Numbered from the stretch's first letter, positions 1-9,163 are shown. The stretch is DNA of 62,472 nt from Desulfovibrionaceae bacterium (GCA_015709315.1 JACCQI010000018.1:1-62472), one strand, 5' to 3'. The notes: generated by a model not told the origin, from the sequence alone. Translations and numbers: made by a program.

Positions 1-1
1 G

Positions 2-241
2 ATGCTGCTCGGCTGCAAGTACGGCGACGACTACCAGTGCCACTTCGTCAAGGGCTCCGAACTGTGCAACCGCCGCAAGGAAAACATCGCCGAGTCCCTG
101 GGACGCCTCGGTGTCGAACCCGAACGCGTTGAGCAGTACGAAGTCTCCATCGACATGTACGACAAGGTTCCCGACATGATCGATGAGTTCGTCAGGAACA
201 TCACCACCAACTTCGGCCCGAACCCGTTCAAGGGTTACTAG
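2..241 (+). CDS. qmoB: QmoB, C-terminal fragment (Qmo complex flavoprotein subunit)
   Basis: This is the last 79 codons of a gene that begins before the window. The fragment looks like the MvhD/FlpD-type iron-sulfur domain that closes QmoB: it opens with a GCKYGDDYQCHF motif and carries another cysteine in SELCNRR. QmoB is a HdrA-like FAD/FeS subunit of the quinone-interacting membrane-bound oxidoreductase, which passes electrons between menaquinol and APS reductase in sulfate reduction. Only ten bases separate it from qmoC, and the GGAGG before qmoC lies directly behind this stop codon, so the two are cotranscribed. The assignment rests on the fragment plus the intact qmoC that follows. Confidence 0.85.
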   Translation: MLLGCKYGDDYQCHFVKGSELCNRRKENIAESLGRLGVEPERVEQYEVSIDMYDKVPDMIDEFVRNITTNFGPNPFKGY

Positions 242-251
242 GAGGTACGGC

Positions 252-1523
252 ATGTCCAATACCGTCAAGGTACAACCGGACCTTACGTTCGTTAAAGAGT
301 TGCAGGCCGTGGGCGGCGACTCGCTCAAGAAGTGCTACCAGTGCGCCACCTGCTCGGTGGTATGCCCGCTCTCCCCGGCTGACAGCCCCTATCCCCGCAA
401 GGAGATGGTCTGGGCGCAGTGGGGTCTGAAGGACCGCCTGGTCAATGATATCGACATCTGGCTGTGCCACAACTGCGGCACCTGCTCCGACTTGTGCCCG
501 CGCGGCGCCAAGCCGGGCGACCTGCTGGCCGCCCTGCGCAACATGGCCTACCGCAACCTGGCTCCGCTGCCGATCATCGGCAAGCTGATGTCCAGCTCCA
601 GCGGCATGCTGCCCCTGGCCGCGGTCCCGGCCGTGATCTACGGCATCATCTGGGTCATCATGGCAAGCATTACCGGCTCCATGTTCCCCACCTTCGAGTG
701 GGACGCCCACGCGCACGCATGGAAAGCCGTCGAGGACGGCGCGGTCGTCTTCGGCGGCCTGTTCCCCGGCGACTACACCATCGACCCGATCTTCCTCGCC
801 GTGTTCATCTTCATGCTGGTCATGTTCTGCATGGGCGTGAAAAACATGCTCAAGGCGTTCGACGCGCAGCCCAAGACATTCATTGTCGGCCGCAAGAAGG
901 AACCCTCCTTCCTGGCCTGCCTGATCGACACCCTGCAATATGAGGTGCTCCAGCACACGCAGTTCTTCGACTGCAAGGACGAGAACACCGACGAGCTGGA
1001 CGAGAAGCGCGCCACCGGCCACCGCTGGCTGATGTTCGCCTTCATCGCGCTCATGGTCGTCACCGGCGTGGTCGCCACCGGCCACTGGGGCGGCTGGTTC
1101 CTGCGCACGATCGGCGCCGACGGCCTGGGGGCCATCCTGTCCGCCATCGGCCACACCCCCATGCCCTGGTGGTCCCCGATCAAGCTCCTCGCCTTCGTGG
1201 GCGCGGGCCTGGGCGTCTACGGCCTGCTGGCCGTGACCAAGCGCAGGGTGAACCTGGACCAGGCCAAGCAGTCCTCCAGTTGGTATGATTGGTATCTGCT
1301 GACCCTGATCTGGACCATCTTCCTGACCGGCATCGGCGCTCTGGTGTTCCGTCTGCTCGGCATCGGCCTGCTGGCCTACCCGATCTACTACGTACACCTG
1401 ATCGGCGTGTTCATGCTGCTCGCATACCTGCCGTGGTCCAAGCTGGGCCACCTGGTATACCGTACCGTGGCCCTGTCCTACGCCAAGAAGATTGGCCGCA
1501 TCCCCATGGGCGCCGACAAATAG
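252..1523 (+). CDS. qmoC: QmoC, membrane subunit of the Qmo complex (FeS / cytochrome b)
   Basis: The protein has 423 residues. The N-terminal ~100 residues are HdrC-like, with two [4Fe-4S] motifs, CYQCATCSVVCP and CHNCGTCSDLCP. The rest is a membrane domain of about six hydrophobic helices resembling HdrE/NarI-type cytochrome b. In known sulfate reducers QmoC receives electrons from menaquinol and passes them through QmoA/B to APS reductase (AprAB) on the cytoplasmic side. The start is the ATG behind GGAGGTACGGC; a longer reading frame upstream overlaps qmoB and lacks a ribosome site. It sits between qmoB and the qmoD-like gene as expected for a qmoABCD operon. Confidence 0.95.
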   Translation: MSNTVKVQPDLTFVKELQAVGGDSLKKCYQCATCSVVCPLSPADSPYPRKEMVWAQWGLKDRLVNDIDIWLCHNCGTCSDLCPRGAKPGDLLAALRNMAYRNLAPLPIIGKLMSSSSGMLPLAAVPAVIYGIIWVIMASITGSMFPTFEWDAHAHAWKAVEDGAVVFGGLFPGDYTIDPIFLAVFIFMLVMFCMGVKNMLKAFDAQPKTFIVGRKKEPSFLACLIDTLQYEVLQHTQFFDCKDENTDELDEKRATGHRWLMFAFIALMVVTGVVATGHWGGWFLRTIGADGLGAILSAIGHTPMPWWSPIKLLAFVGAGLGVYGLLAVTKRRVNLDQAKQSSSWYDWYLLTLIWTIFLTGIGALVFRLLGIGLLAYPIYYVHLIGVFMLLAYLPWSKLGHLVYRTVALSYAKKIGRIPMGADK

Positions 1524-1573
1524 TCGCCTGGGTGAACATAAAAAAGAAGCTTACTTAGTTAAGGAGGCATCAA

Positions 1574-2227
1574 ATGGCTGAAGCTAAGGTTTTCCCCATG
1601 AACGCTTTCGTGTCTGTTCTGCGCGGCGAAGCTGCCGATCAGGCTCAGCTCGATATGCTGGCTTACATCACCCAGGCTGAATCTTTGGACGCCGACATGG
1701 CCCCCGTGGCCCAGGCACTGTCCAAAGCCTGGATCTACGAACAGGAACCCGGCCTGACCGCCTACGCCGAAGGCGACATCGCCAAGCTCGGCAACCAGGT
1801 CAAGATCGAGGCCCTGCCCGAGACCGACGCGGCCCGCGCGCAGGCTGTCCTGGACATCCTGACCGGCCTCAAGGAAGAAAACGCGGCCCTCAAGGCCGAG
1901 GTCGAGAAACTGACCGCCGAGAAGGCCGACCTGGCCGCCAAGATCGGCCCCATGGAGGCCAAGATCAAGACCATCGACGCTGCCAACGCCGCAGGCGAGC
2001 AGCAGGTCTCCGTGGCCAGCTCCAAGCTCAACGAGATGACCACCAAGCTCAACGAGCTCATGGCCGAGGTCGAAAAGGTCAAGAGCCAGGGCGTCGTGGT
2101 TGCCGGTGTTGCCGGTGACGGCGCCGCTGCGGCCGCCGACGGCGGCACCGCTACCGGCCCCGAGGTCGGCGGCGAGCCCGAAGCCGATTTCGGCCTCGGT
2201 GGCGACGCATTCGGCGGCGATTGGTAA
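1574..2227 (+). CDS. qmoD: QmoD-like protein, promoter-distal gene of the qmo operon
   Basis: This 217-residue soluble protein starts behind AAGGAGG, 50 bases after qmoC. It has an alpha-helical N-terminal part (about 1-80), a central coiled coil (about 95-175, rich in Glu/Lys/Ala heptads such as EENAALKAEVEKL) and a flexible Gly/Ala/Glu tail ending DAFGGDW. There are no cysteines, so it cannot bind FeS clusters. A hypothetical protein gene ends the qmo operon of Desulfovibrio vulgaris and is called qmoD in the literature. Position, size and lack of cofactors fit that gene, but the name here comes mainly from context. Its molecular role is unclear; a coiled-coil adaptor is inference. Confidence 0.72.
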   Translation: MAEAKVFPMNAFVSVLRGEAADQAQLDMLAYITQAESLDADMAPVAQALSKAWIYEQEPGLTAYAEGDIAKLGNQVKIEALPETDAARAQAVLDILTGLKEENAALKAEVEKLTAEKADLAAKIGPMEAKIKTIDAANAAGEQQVSVASSKLNEMTTKLNELMAEVEKVKSQGVVVAGVAGDGAAAAADGGTATGPEVGGEPEADFGLGGDAFGGDW

Positions 2228-2229
2228 GC

Positions 2230-2298
2230 CGACGGAAATTGAACGCAAAGGGGCTCGCGTTGATGCGCGGGCCCCTTTTTTGCGTTCAATTTCCGTCG
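2230..2298 (+). terminator. Qmo operon terminator with perfect 20-bp outer arms
   Basis: The outer arms at 2230-2249 and 2279-2298 are perfect 20-base inverted repeats. Inside them a GC stem (AAAGGGGCTCGCG paired with CGCGGGCCCCTTT) ends in a run of six T on the plus strand. The inner hairpin plus T run is a classical intrinsic terminator two bases after the qmoD stop codon. The outer arms would also fold on the opposite strand. Confidence 0.9.
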
Positions 2299-2463
2299 GG
2301 CGAGCGGCTTGCGCCGATTGAGGCCCGACGGAGGACGGTGAAGGCTGTTGCGGCATGCGGGAAACAAGACCGCGCGTATTATCCGGGACGCAAGACGCGG
2401 CCCGAAGAATCAAGGCCGTTTCCAAAAAAAATCAATTCCAATAAAAAAAGAATTTCAAATATT

Positions 2464-2492
2464 TTGACAATCTCTTGAGGCCGAAATATAAC
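2464..2492 (+). promoter_or_regulatory. Sigma70-type promoter for the chemoreceptor gene
   Basis: A perfect -35 TTGACA (2464-2469) is followed by a 17-base spacer and a -10 TATAAC (2487-2492) in an AT-rich stretch. The predicted leader to the GTG at 2619 is about 120 bases. The match is seen in sequence; activity is inferred. Confidence 0.65.
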
Positions 2493-2618
2493 TGACATAA
2501 AATTCTGAAATTGTAGACATATCAAGTCTGAAATGTGAGCCTGCCCGAATTCATAATACCATGCGTCCGCCCATGTTGAACGAAGTGAAACCCGCCAAAG
2601 TTGAAGGAAGTCAAAAGA

Positions 2619-4655
2619 GTGTTGAAAACCATTAGTGGACGGCTGTTGTTGCCCATTGGCTGTATCATATGCATTCTGATTGCCCTTGCCGCGGGCACGC
2701 AATACATAACCATGAAGGAAGCCATTTTTGAGGCTGCCCGGGATCAGATGGAGCAAGAACTGCATCAGGTGGAGGTCGTGTTCGCCGAAAAAGCGCAGGC
2801 TGCGAAAGCACTCGCTTCCTGGGTCGCTGCGGACGAGGACGTCGCCGCCGCCTTTGCCCGGCGCGACAGGGAGGCCCTGCAATCCCGCCTGCTGCCCGTT
2901 TTCGACGAGCTCAAAGGCCCGTTGAATTTGTCGCAGTTCCAGTTCCATATTCCCCCGGCCACCTCGTTTCTCCGATTGCACAAGCCCGAAAAGCATGGGG
3001 ATGACCTCAGCAAATTCAGGGCGACGGTCGTGCGGGCCAACGAGTCCAAAAGCGCCCAGGCGGGACTCGACGGAGGGACCTTCGGCCTGGGTCTTCGCGG
3101 CGTGGCCCCGGTTTTTCATCAGGGCGACCACGTGGGCTCCGTGGAGTTCGGCATAGCGATTAACAACGACCTGATTCTCCCCCTGAAAAAGCAGTTCGGC
3201 TACGATGTCTCCATTCTCGGCCCAAAGGGCGAGGGTTTCGACTTCATCGCCAAGACGCACGGCATGCCCATGGCTCCGAAGATGCTGCCCACCCTGCGCA
3301 AGGTGTACGAGAGCGGCAGTTCGTTCTTCAAGCGGGTCGACAAGGCGGGCAAGCAGCTCTACACCGCCTACTTCCCCCTGAAGGACTATACGGGCAAAAC
3401 CATCGGCGTGCTGGCCATTCCCACCGACATTTCGAGTTCCCTCACGGCCATGCGCAACCTGCTGCTCGCGACCGTGGGCGTGGGGCTGCTGGCGTTGCTG
3501 GTTTCCGGGTTGCTGATCCGCATGAGGGTCAAGGGGATCGTCGGCCAGCCGCTGGACAGGATACTGCGCTTCCTCGACAAGATCGCGGGCGGCGACTACT
3601 CGGATCGCCTCGGCGACGGGTATTGCTGCGAGGTGGCCACGCTGGCCGACGGCATCAATTCCATGACCGATGCGGTGGACGGCGCCATGAAGCAGGCCCG
3701 GCAGGCGGAGGCCCTCGCCGTGGAGGAAGGCCACAAGGTGAAGCAGGCGCTGGACGAGGCCGAGGCCCAAAAGTCCAAGGTGTCCGAGCTGCTCGGCACC
3801 CTCAAGCGGGTGGCCGGAGAGGCCGATGGGATCGCCTCGCAGGTGTCCGCGGCTTCCGAACAGCTGTCCACCCAGGTGGAGCAGGTGAACCAGGGGACCA
3901 CGATTCAGGATGACCGGACGCGGGAAACAGCCATCGCCATGGAGGAAATGAACGCTACCGTGCTCGAGGTGGCCCGGAATTCGAGTTCCGCCGCCGAAAG
4001 CGCCGATGCCGCCAAGACCCAGGCGACCATGGGACAGAAGGTCGTCGATCAGTCCGTGGCCGCCATCATGGGCATCTCCGAGCGCGCCAGGGGCCTGAAG
4101 GGCGAAATGAGCGAACTGGGGCAGCAGGCCGACGGCATCAGCCGGGTGCTGGATGTCATAACCGACATCGCGGACCAGACCAACCTGCTGGCGCTCAACG
4201 CCGCCATTGAGGCGGCCCGGGCCGGGGAGGCCGGGCGCGGGTTCGCCGTGGTGGCCGACGAGGTCCGCAAGTTGGCGGAGAAGACCATGTCCGCCACCAA
4301 GGAGGTGGACGACGCCATATCCCAGATCCAGCAAGGCGCCTACCGGAATATCGCCTCCATGGACGGCGCGGTCACGGCGGTGGAGGAGGCCACCGATCTG
4401 GCCAACCAATCCGGGGAAGCCTTGCAGCAGATCGTGGAACTGGTCGTCGATGCCTCGGACCAGGTGCAGTCCATCGCCGCGGCGGCGGAGGAGCAATCCG
4501 CCGCCAGCGAGGAGATCAACCGCGCCGTGGACGAGATAAGCCGCATCACCAACGAGACGAGCGAGGGCATGGACCAGTCGGCCCAGGCCGTGTTCAATCT
4601 GGCGGAGCTGGCCAAGAAGCTGCAACGGCTCATCAAGGAGATGCATCAGGCGTAG
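2619..4655 (+). CDS. Methyl-accepting chemotaxis protein with periplasmic sensor domain
   Basis: The protein has about 678 residues. The first transmembrane helix is at about 9-30, followed by a periplasmic region of about 250 residues of the double-Cache-like size, a second helix at about 278-302, a HAMP segment and a long cytoplasmic coiled coil. The signalling tip carries the family hallmark [19 protein letters not shown] followed by [18 protein letters not shown]. It should sense an external ligand and control CheA. I chose GTG 2619 because AAGGAAG lies eight bases upstream; TTG at 2601 or 2622 is possible. It appears monocistronic, with its own promoter and a hairpin at 4689-4726 after the stop. 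The ligand cannot be told from sequence. No C-terminal CheR-tethering pentapeptide is seen. Confidence 0.92.
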   Translation: MLKTISGRLLLPIGCIICILIALAAGTQYITMKEAIFEAARDQMEQELHQVEVVFAEKAQAAKALASWVAADEDVAAAFARRDREALQSRLLPVFDELKGPLNLSQFQFHIPPATSFLRLHKPEKHGDDLSKFRATVVRANESKSAQAGLDGGTFGLGLRGVAPVFHQGDHVGSVEFGIAINNDLILPLKKQFGYDVSILGPKGEGFDFIAKTHGMPMAPKMLPTLRKVYESGSSFFKRVDKAGKQLYTAYFPLKDYTGKTIGVLAIPTDISSSLTAMRNLLLATVGVGLLALLVSGLLIRMRVKGIVGQPLDRILRFLDKIAGGDYSDRLGDGYCCEVATLADGINSMTDAVDGAMKQARQAEALAVEEGHKVKQALDEAEAQKSKVSELLGTLKRVAGEADGIASQVSAASEQLSTQVEQVNQGTTIQDDRTRETAIAMEEMNATVLEVARNSSSAAESADAAKTQATMGQKVVDQSVAAIMGISERARGLKGEMSELGQQADGISRVLDVITDIADQTNLLALNAAIEAARAGEAGRGFAVVADEVRKLAEKTMSATKEVDDAISQIQQGAYRNIASMDGAVTAVEEATDLANQSGEALQQIVELVVDASDQVQSIAAAAEEQSAASEEINRAVDEISRITNETSEGMDQSAQAVFNLAELAKKLQRLIKEMHQA

Positions 4656-4788
4656 GGCTATCCCCTGAGCCGGAGTCGAATCCGCATCCCTCCCGCCGTC
4701 ACGGCCGCACAGGCAGCGGCGGGAGGCGTCGCAACCATCCGTCCGGGTTTCGCGCGGCGATGCCGCCGGGGTGAGACGGCAGGCCGTG

Positions 4789-5028
4789 TCAGGTCAGGTC
4801 GGCCAACACGAAGAAGGTGGACAACCTGAGCCGATGCCGCATGAAGTAGCCTTGCGCGGCAACGATCCACGCGCCGTTTTCCCAACAAACGGCCTTTTCC
4901 GAATCCAGACACGCGGGCTGTACCGCAGCGCCGCCCACGGCGAAACGGCAAGCGTACCCCCTTGCCGTTGCCGTATTTTTCCCATTGCATCCATCCGGTC
5001 CGCAGGACATCGCGCTTGCGAACCGCAC
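4789..5028 (-). CDS. Possible small Cys-containing protein (doubtful)
   Basis: This is a 79-codon open frame starting at GTG 5028, with internal ATG alternatives (for example 5010). The product has several cysteines and protein-like stretches such as KAVCWENGAWIVAAQGYF. Third codon positions are GC-biased but less than in neighbouring genes, and no clear ribosome site precedes any start. It lies alone between two convergent transcription units. It may be a degraded gene or chance frame; I recognise no family. Confidence 0.25.
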   Translation of the reverse strand: MRFASAMSCGPDGCNGKNTATARGYACRFAVGGAAVQPACLDSEKAVCWENGAWIVAAQGYFMRHRLRLSTFFVLADLT

Positions 5029-5067
5029 CCCTTGTTGACGGAAGCTTTCCGGCGTTCCCCGGATAAC

Positions 5068-5120
5068 GGAAAAAGTCCGGCCCGCCTGCCCCTGTGGGCG
5101 TCAGCTTGCAGGCCGGACTT
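5068..5120 (-). terminator. Terminator of the SDR gene
   Basis: Perfect 10-base arms AAGTCCGGCC (5073-5082) and GGCCGGACTT (5111-5120) flank a loop of 28 bases. Read on the minus strand the stem ends in five T. It lies 25 bases after the SDR stop codon. Confidence 0.75.
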
Positions 5121-5144
5121 GTTCGGTCACTGGGTTGCCGGAGC

Positions 5145-5900
5145 TTAAGCGTCCCTGTCCACGGCGAACGCGGCGAAGGACTGCTGCACGGGCATGACTT
5201 CCAAGGCGTTGATGTTCACGTGCGGGGGCAGGGTGGTGGCCCAGTAGACGCACTCGGCGATGTCTTCGGCGGTGAGGGCGTCCACCCCGGTGTACACTTT
5301 GGCCGCCGCCTCCTTGTCGCCCTTGAACCGGACCTCGGAGAACTCGGTTTCGCACATGCCGGGTTCGATGTTGGTCACGCGGACGCGGGTGCCGAAGAGG
5401 TCGGCGCGCAGGTTTTTGGAGAAGTGGTTCACGAACGCCTTGGTGCCGCCGTAGCAGTTGCCGCCGGGGTAGGGGTAGTTTCCGGCGATGGAGCCGAGGT
5501 TGACCACGTGCCCCCGGTTGCGCTCGACCATGGACGGGAGCAAGGCGCGGGTCATGTAGGTCAGCCCCTTGATGTTGGTGTCGATCATGGTTTCCCAGTC
5601 GTCCAGGGAACAGGCTTGGGCGGGTTCCATGCCCAGCGCCAGGCCCGCGTTGTTGACCAACACGTCCACGGGCCGGAACGCGTCCGGCAGCCCGTCCACG
5701 GCGTCCCGGCAGGCCTGGCGGTCGCGGACGTCGAAGACCACGGTGTGGACCTCGGCCGGAGCCAGCGCCTTCCTGAGTTCGTTCAGCCGCTCGGCGCGGC
5801 GGCCGGAGAGGATGAGTCGCCAACCTTCCCCGGCATAGCGTTCGGCCATGGCCTTGCCGAATCCGGCGGTGGCCCCGGTGATGAATATGGTCTTTGTCAT
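5145..5900 (-). CDS. Short-chain dehydrogenase/reductase (YdfG-like)
   Basis: This 251-residue classical SDR has the nucleotide motif TGATAGFG at the N-terminus, the NNAG strand motif, and a catalytic YGGTK (YxxxK) near residue 150. Length and motifs resemble YdfG-type NADP-dependent 3-hydroxy acid (serine/threonine) dehydrogenases, but substrate is not fixed by sequence. The start is the ATG directly behind AAAGGAGCATCCCC; the frame continues 66 codons upstream without a ribosome site. It is monocistronic, divergent from the liv operon across a 346-base AT-rich region, and ends at a good terminator. Confidence 0.85.
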   Translation of the reverse strand: MTKTIFITGATAGFGKAMAERYAGEGWRLILSGRRAERLNELRKALAPAEVHTVVFDVRDRQACRDAVDGLPDAFRPVDVLVNNAGLALGMEPAQACSLDDWETMIDTNIKGLTYMTRALLPSMVERNRGHVVNLGSIAGNYPYPGGNCYGGTKAFVNHFSKNLRADLFGTRVRVTNIEPGMCETEFSEVRFKGDKEAAAKVYTGVDALTAEDIAECVYWATTLPPHVNINALEVMPVQQSFAAFAVDRDA

Positions 5901-6246
5901 GGGGATGCTCCTTTGTAGTGGTTCATGGGTCGAATACCGCAGGGAAAGGCCGAAGAAAAGCACTTCCGGGAAGTGGTTTGAGGGGATGGTTGTACCAAAA
6001 TACGCAACAAAAGCCATGTATGAACGCTTTTCCTCCATTGAATCACGAACAATATACAGCGTTTTTACAAAGTCGCTAAATATTGATCTGATTATCAATT
6101 ATTTCAGCGTGTATTAGACTTTTTTAGTCAAATAAGGTAATAAGTGTCGTCCAACTATAATAGTTCGTCATTCCAGGCGATTGGGGGTTGCAAGCGGGGC
6201 CGCTGCGGTCCGCTGCCGAGGTTTTTTTCTATCTCACTGGATTCAT
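5901..6246. promoter_or_regulatory. Divergent promoter region SDR / liv operon
   Basis: These 346 bases are AT-rich from about 5930 to 6170. On the plus strand a perfect TATAAT at 6156-6161 could serve livG, but the -35 region is poor. An 18-base dyad, ATTGAT-N6-ATCAAT (6082-6099), resembles a CRP/FNR-family half-site pair; its centre is about 77 bases before the likely start. This suggests activator-dependent transcription, but the regulator is unknown. Confidence 0.4.
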
Positions 6247-7002
6247 ATGGCAAATCTTATTCTCGATGATATTTGTGTCCGTTTCGGCGGGTTGCAGGCC
6301 CTTACCGACGTCGCCTTCACCGTGAACGAGGGCGAGGTGGTGGGGCTGATCGGCCCCAACGGGGCGGGCAAGACAACGGTCTTCAACGTCATAACCGGCG
6401 TGTACAAGGCGTCCTCGGGCAAGGTGTCCTACGACGGCACGACCATCACCGGGCTGCGTCCCTACCAGGTCCTTTCCATGGGCGTTGCCCGCACCTTCCA
6501 GAATATTCGTCTGTTCCAAAACATGACGGCGCTTGAAAACTGCATGGTGGCCCAGCATTCGCGGTCCAGGACGGGCGTGGTCGGGGCCGTCCTGCGAAGC
6601 CCGGGACAGCGGCGCGAGGAAGCGAAGATCATCGAGGAATCGCGCCGCGCGCTCGAATTCATGGGGCTCGGCAAGGTCATGGACGAGGTGGCGTCCAACC
6701 TGCCCTACGGCCACCAGCGCAGGCTGGAGATCGCCCGCGCCCTGGCCAGCGAACCCAAAACCATTCTCCTGGACGAACCGGCGGCGGGCCTCAACCCGGC
6801 CGAGTCCATGGAGTTGATGCGCGACATCGGCCGCATCACCGAACTCGGCATCAACGTGCTCATGGTGGAACACGACATGAAGGTCGTCATGGGCATCTGC
6901 AACCGGATCGTTGTTCTCGATCATGGCGTAATGATCGCGGAGGGGCTTCCCGAGGATATCCAGCGGAACCCCGACGTGATCGAGGCATATTTGGGCCAGT
7001 AG
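6247..7002 (+). CDS. livG: LivG, branched-chain amino acid ABC transporter ATPase
   Basis: This 251-residue ATPase has Walker A GPNGAGKTT (about 38-46), the signature region LPYGHQRRLEIARAL, Walker B ILLDEPAAGLNP and an H-loop VEHDMKVVM. The glycine-poor signature and C-terminal extension after the H-loop are typical of LivG rather than LivF. It energises uptake of leucine/isoleucine/valine-type substrates with LivF. The start is ATG 6247 by homology of the N-terminus; the frame extends upstream and no strong ribosome site is visible, which is unusual for a first gene. It is the first of five genes on the same strand, 40 bases before livK. Confidence 0.93.
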   Translation: MANLILDDICVRFGGLQALTDVAFTVNEGEVVGLIGPNGAGKTTVFNVITGVYKASSGKVSYDGTTITGLRPYQVLSMGVARTFQNIRLFQNMTALENCMVAQHSRSRTGVVGAVLRSPGQRREEAKIIEESRRALEFMGLGKVMDEVASNLPYGHQRRLEIARALASEPKTILLDEPAAGLNPAESMELMRDIGRITELGINVLMVEHDMKVVMGICNRIVVLDHGVMIAEGLPEDIQRNPDVIEAYLGQ

Positions 7003-7042
7003 CGAGATGCTGGCGTCAACCGCAAAAATGGAGAGAGGTTCT

Positions 7043-8191
7043 ATGAAACGTTTACTGGTACTCGCGGTCGCCCTGGCCGCCCTGGGCCTGTTCCTGGCGG
7101 GCTGCGGCGAAGAGAAGAAGGCGGATCAGGTACTGAAGCTCGGCACCATGTCTCCCCTTACCGGCCCGTACGCCGCCGACGGCAACGACATCCGCCAGGG
7201 TGCCGAGATCGCGGCCGAGGTCTTCATGGAAGCGGGCGGCATTCCCGGATACTCCAATATCGAGGTCATCCCCCAGGACACCGCGTGCGATCCCAAGCAG
7301 GCCGTGGCCGCCGCCAACAAGCTGATAAACGAGAAGGTCACCGGCGTGGTCGGCGCGTACTGCTCCAGCTCCACCATCCCGGCCTCGGAGACCCTGGCCG
7401 AGGAGAACATCATCATGCTCACCCCGGCCTCCACCAACCCCAAGGTCACCGAGCGCGGCCTGCCCTACATGTTCCGCACCTGCGGGCGTGACGACCACCA
7501 GGCCCCGGCCGCGGTCAAGTTCATGAAAGACGTGGAAGGCGTGAAGACCATCTTCATCGTGGACGACAAGACCACCTACTCCCAGGGCCTGGCCGAAGGC
7601 GTTGCCATGGCCGCCAAGGAAGCGGGCATCGAGGTCCTGGAGCACGACCACGTCAACCAGGGCGACAAGGACTATTCCGCCGTGCTGACCAAGGTCAAGG
7701 CCGCCAATCCCGACCTGTTCTACATCTCCCTGCAGAACTCGGCCACCGGCGCGCTCATGGTCATCCAGGCCAGGCGCATGGGCGTCACCGCCATCCTCAT
7801 GGGCCAGGATGCGGTCTACCATCCCAAGCTCATCGAGATCGCCAAGGGCGACGCCGAGGGCATGTTCTGCACCTTCGGGGCCATCGACAAGGACGCCCCC
7901 TCGTACAAGGAGTTCCTGACCAAGTACAAGGCCAAGTCCGGCAACGAGCCGGGCGCGTACTCCGCCTACTCCTTCGACTCCGCCACCGCCTACCTGATGG
8001 CCGTCAAGGCTGCGGGCACCACCGATCCGGTCAAGGTCCGCGACGAGCTGCTCAAGCTCGATTTCACCGGCGCTTCCAAGCACATCAAGTATCAGGAAAA
8101 CGGCGACTCCGGCTCCAACTACACCGTGTACAAGATCCAGGACGGCACATTCACGCCTTACTGGAATTCCCTCACCGGCGAAAAATACTAG
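7043..8191 (+). CDS. livK: LivK-type periplasmic branched-chain amino acid binding lipoprotein
   Basis: The product has 382 residues. The signal peptide ends in a lipobox LAGC with Cys21, so it is probably a lipoprotein anchored in the membrane. The mature part is a two-lobed type I periplasmic binding protein (Peripla_BP_6/LivK family), beginning LKLGTMSPLTGPYAADG. It binds amino acids and delivers them to LivHM. The start is the ATG behind GAGAGAGG; a frame beginning at 7007 is 12 codons longer but would spoil the signal peptide. Lying between livG and livH is an uncommon gene order for this system. Confidence 0.93.
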   Translation: MKRLLVLAVALAALGLFLAGCGEEKKADQVLKLGTMSPLTGPYAADGNDIRQGAEIAAEVFMEAGGIPGYSNIEVIPQDTACDPKQAVAAANKLINEKVTGVVGAYCSSSTIPASETLAEENIIMLTPASTNPKVTERGLPYMFRTCGRDDHQAPAAVKFMKDVEGVKTIFIVDDKTTYSQGLAEGVAMAAKEAGIEVLEHDHVNQGDKDYSAVLTKVKAANPDLFYISLQNSATGALMVIQARRMGVTAILMGQDAVYHPKLIEIAKGDAEGMFCTFGAIDKDAPSYKEFLTKYKAKSGNEPGAYSAYSFDSATAYLMAVKAAGTTDPVKVRDELLKLDFTGASKHIKYQENGDSGSNYTVYKIQDGTFTPYWNSLTGEKY

Positions 8192-8254
8192 CCGTCAACG
8201 CTCAACAACCAAGCCGGGACTCCGCGAAAGCGGGGTCCCGGCCATCGGATAGAC

Positions 8255-9163
8255 ATGGACTTTGAATTTTTTATTCAGCAGTTGATCAACGGCATCACGC
8301 TCGGGGGCGTCTATGCCCTCATCGCCCTGGGCTACACCATGGTCTACGGTATCATCCAGCTTATCAACTTCGCCCACGGCGAGTTTTTCGCCGCAGGCGG
8401 GTACATGGGCGTGATCCTGATCTCCTACCTGGCGTCCCAGGGGCTGCACCCCTACGCCTGCCTGGCCATCGCCCTGGTCCTGGCCATGGGCTACTGCGCC
8501 CTGCTGGCCATGGCCGTGGAGCAACTCGCCTACAAGCCCTTGCGGAACGCCTCGCGCCTGGCCGCGCTGCTCTCGGCGCTGGGCATGTCCATCTTTCTGC
8601 AGAACGGGCTGATGCTCACCCAGGGCGTGTACGACAAGGCGTACCCCACGGAGATCACTTCCGGCGGATTCCATTGGGGGCTTATTTCGGTTTCCTACAT
8701 GCAGATATTCATCGTGGCGCTGACCGCCTCGCTGCTGGTGGGCCTGAACGTCCTGGTCTTCAAGACTCGCATCGGCCGCGCCATGCGCGCCACGGCCCAG
8801 GACAAGGTCATGTCCGCGCTGGTGGGCATCAACTCCAACCGCATCATCGCCGTCACGTTCGCCATCGGCGCGGGGTTGGCGGCGGCCGCGGGCATCATGG
8901 TCGGCCTCTACTACGGCTCGGTCAGCTACACCATGGGCTTCGTGCCGGGCATCAAGGCGTTCGCCGCGGCCGTGCTCGGCGGCATCGGCAACATCACGGG
9001 CGCGATGATCGGCGGCCTGATCATCGGGATGGTCGAAATCTTCGCGGCCGGGTACATCTCCGGCGAATACAAGGACGTATTCGCCTTCATCATCCTTATC
9101 GGCGTCTTGTATTTCAAGCCCACCGGCATCATGGGAGAGAATGTTGACGATACGCGAGTCTAA
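8255..9163 (+). CDS. livH: LivH, branched-chain amino acid ABC permease
   Basis: This 302-residue polytopic membrane protein begins FEFFIQQLINGITLGGVYALIALG, broken here only by the family's typical first helix pattern. It belongs to the BPD_transp_2 family and has about eight helices. It forms the translocation channel with LivM. A 63-base gap after livK contains a short GC-rich dyad (GGGACTCCGCG...CGGGGTCCCG, about 8215-8241) that may slow transcription between the highly expressed binding protein and the permease. Its end overlaps livM by 23 bases, consistent with translational coupling. Confidence 0.93.
   Translation: MDFEFFIQQLINGITLGGVYALIALGYTMVYGIIQLINFAHGEFFAAGGYMGVILISYLASQGLHPYACLAIALVLAMGYCALLAMAVEQLAYKPLRNASRLAALLSALGMSIFLQNGLMLTQGVYDKAYPTEITSGGFHWGLISVSYMQIFIVALTASLLVGLNVLVFKTRIGRAMRATAQDKVMSALVGINSNRIIAVTFAIGAGLAAAAGIMVGLYYGSVSYTMGFVPGIKAFAAAVLGGIGNITGAMIGGLIIGMVEIFAAGYISGEYKDVFAFIILIGVLYFKPTGIMGENVDDTRV

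Larger units (their letters stand above)
2228..2618. other. Intergenic region qmoD - chemoreceptor
   Basis: These 391 bases hold the qmo terminator at the left end. After about 2410 the composition shifts to AT-rich, with runs of A and a sigma70-type promoter at 2464-2492. No convincing gene is present. Confidence 0.7.
4656..5144. other. Intergenic region chemoreceptor - SDR gene
   Basis: These 489 bases separate convergent genes. A 10-bp GC hairpin (4689-4698 with 4717-4726) follows the chemoreceptor but has no T run. The right end holds the SDR terminator. One weak minus-strand reading frame (4789-5028) is listed separately. Confidence 0.6.
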
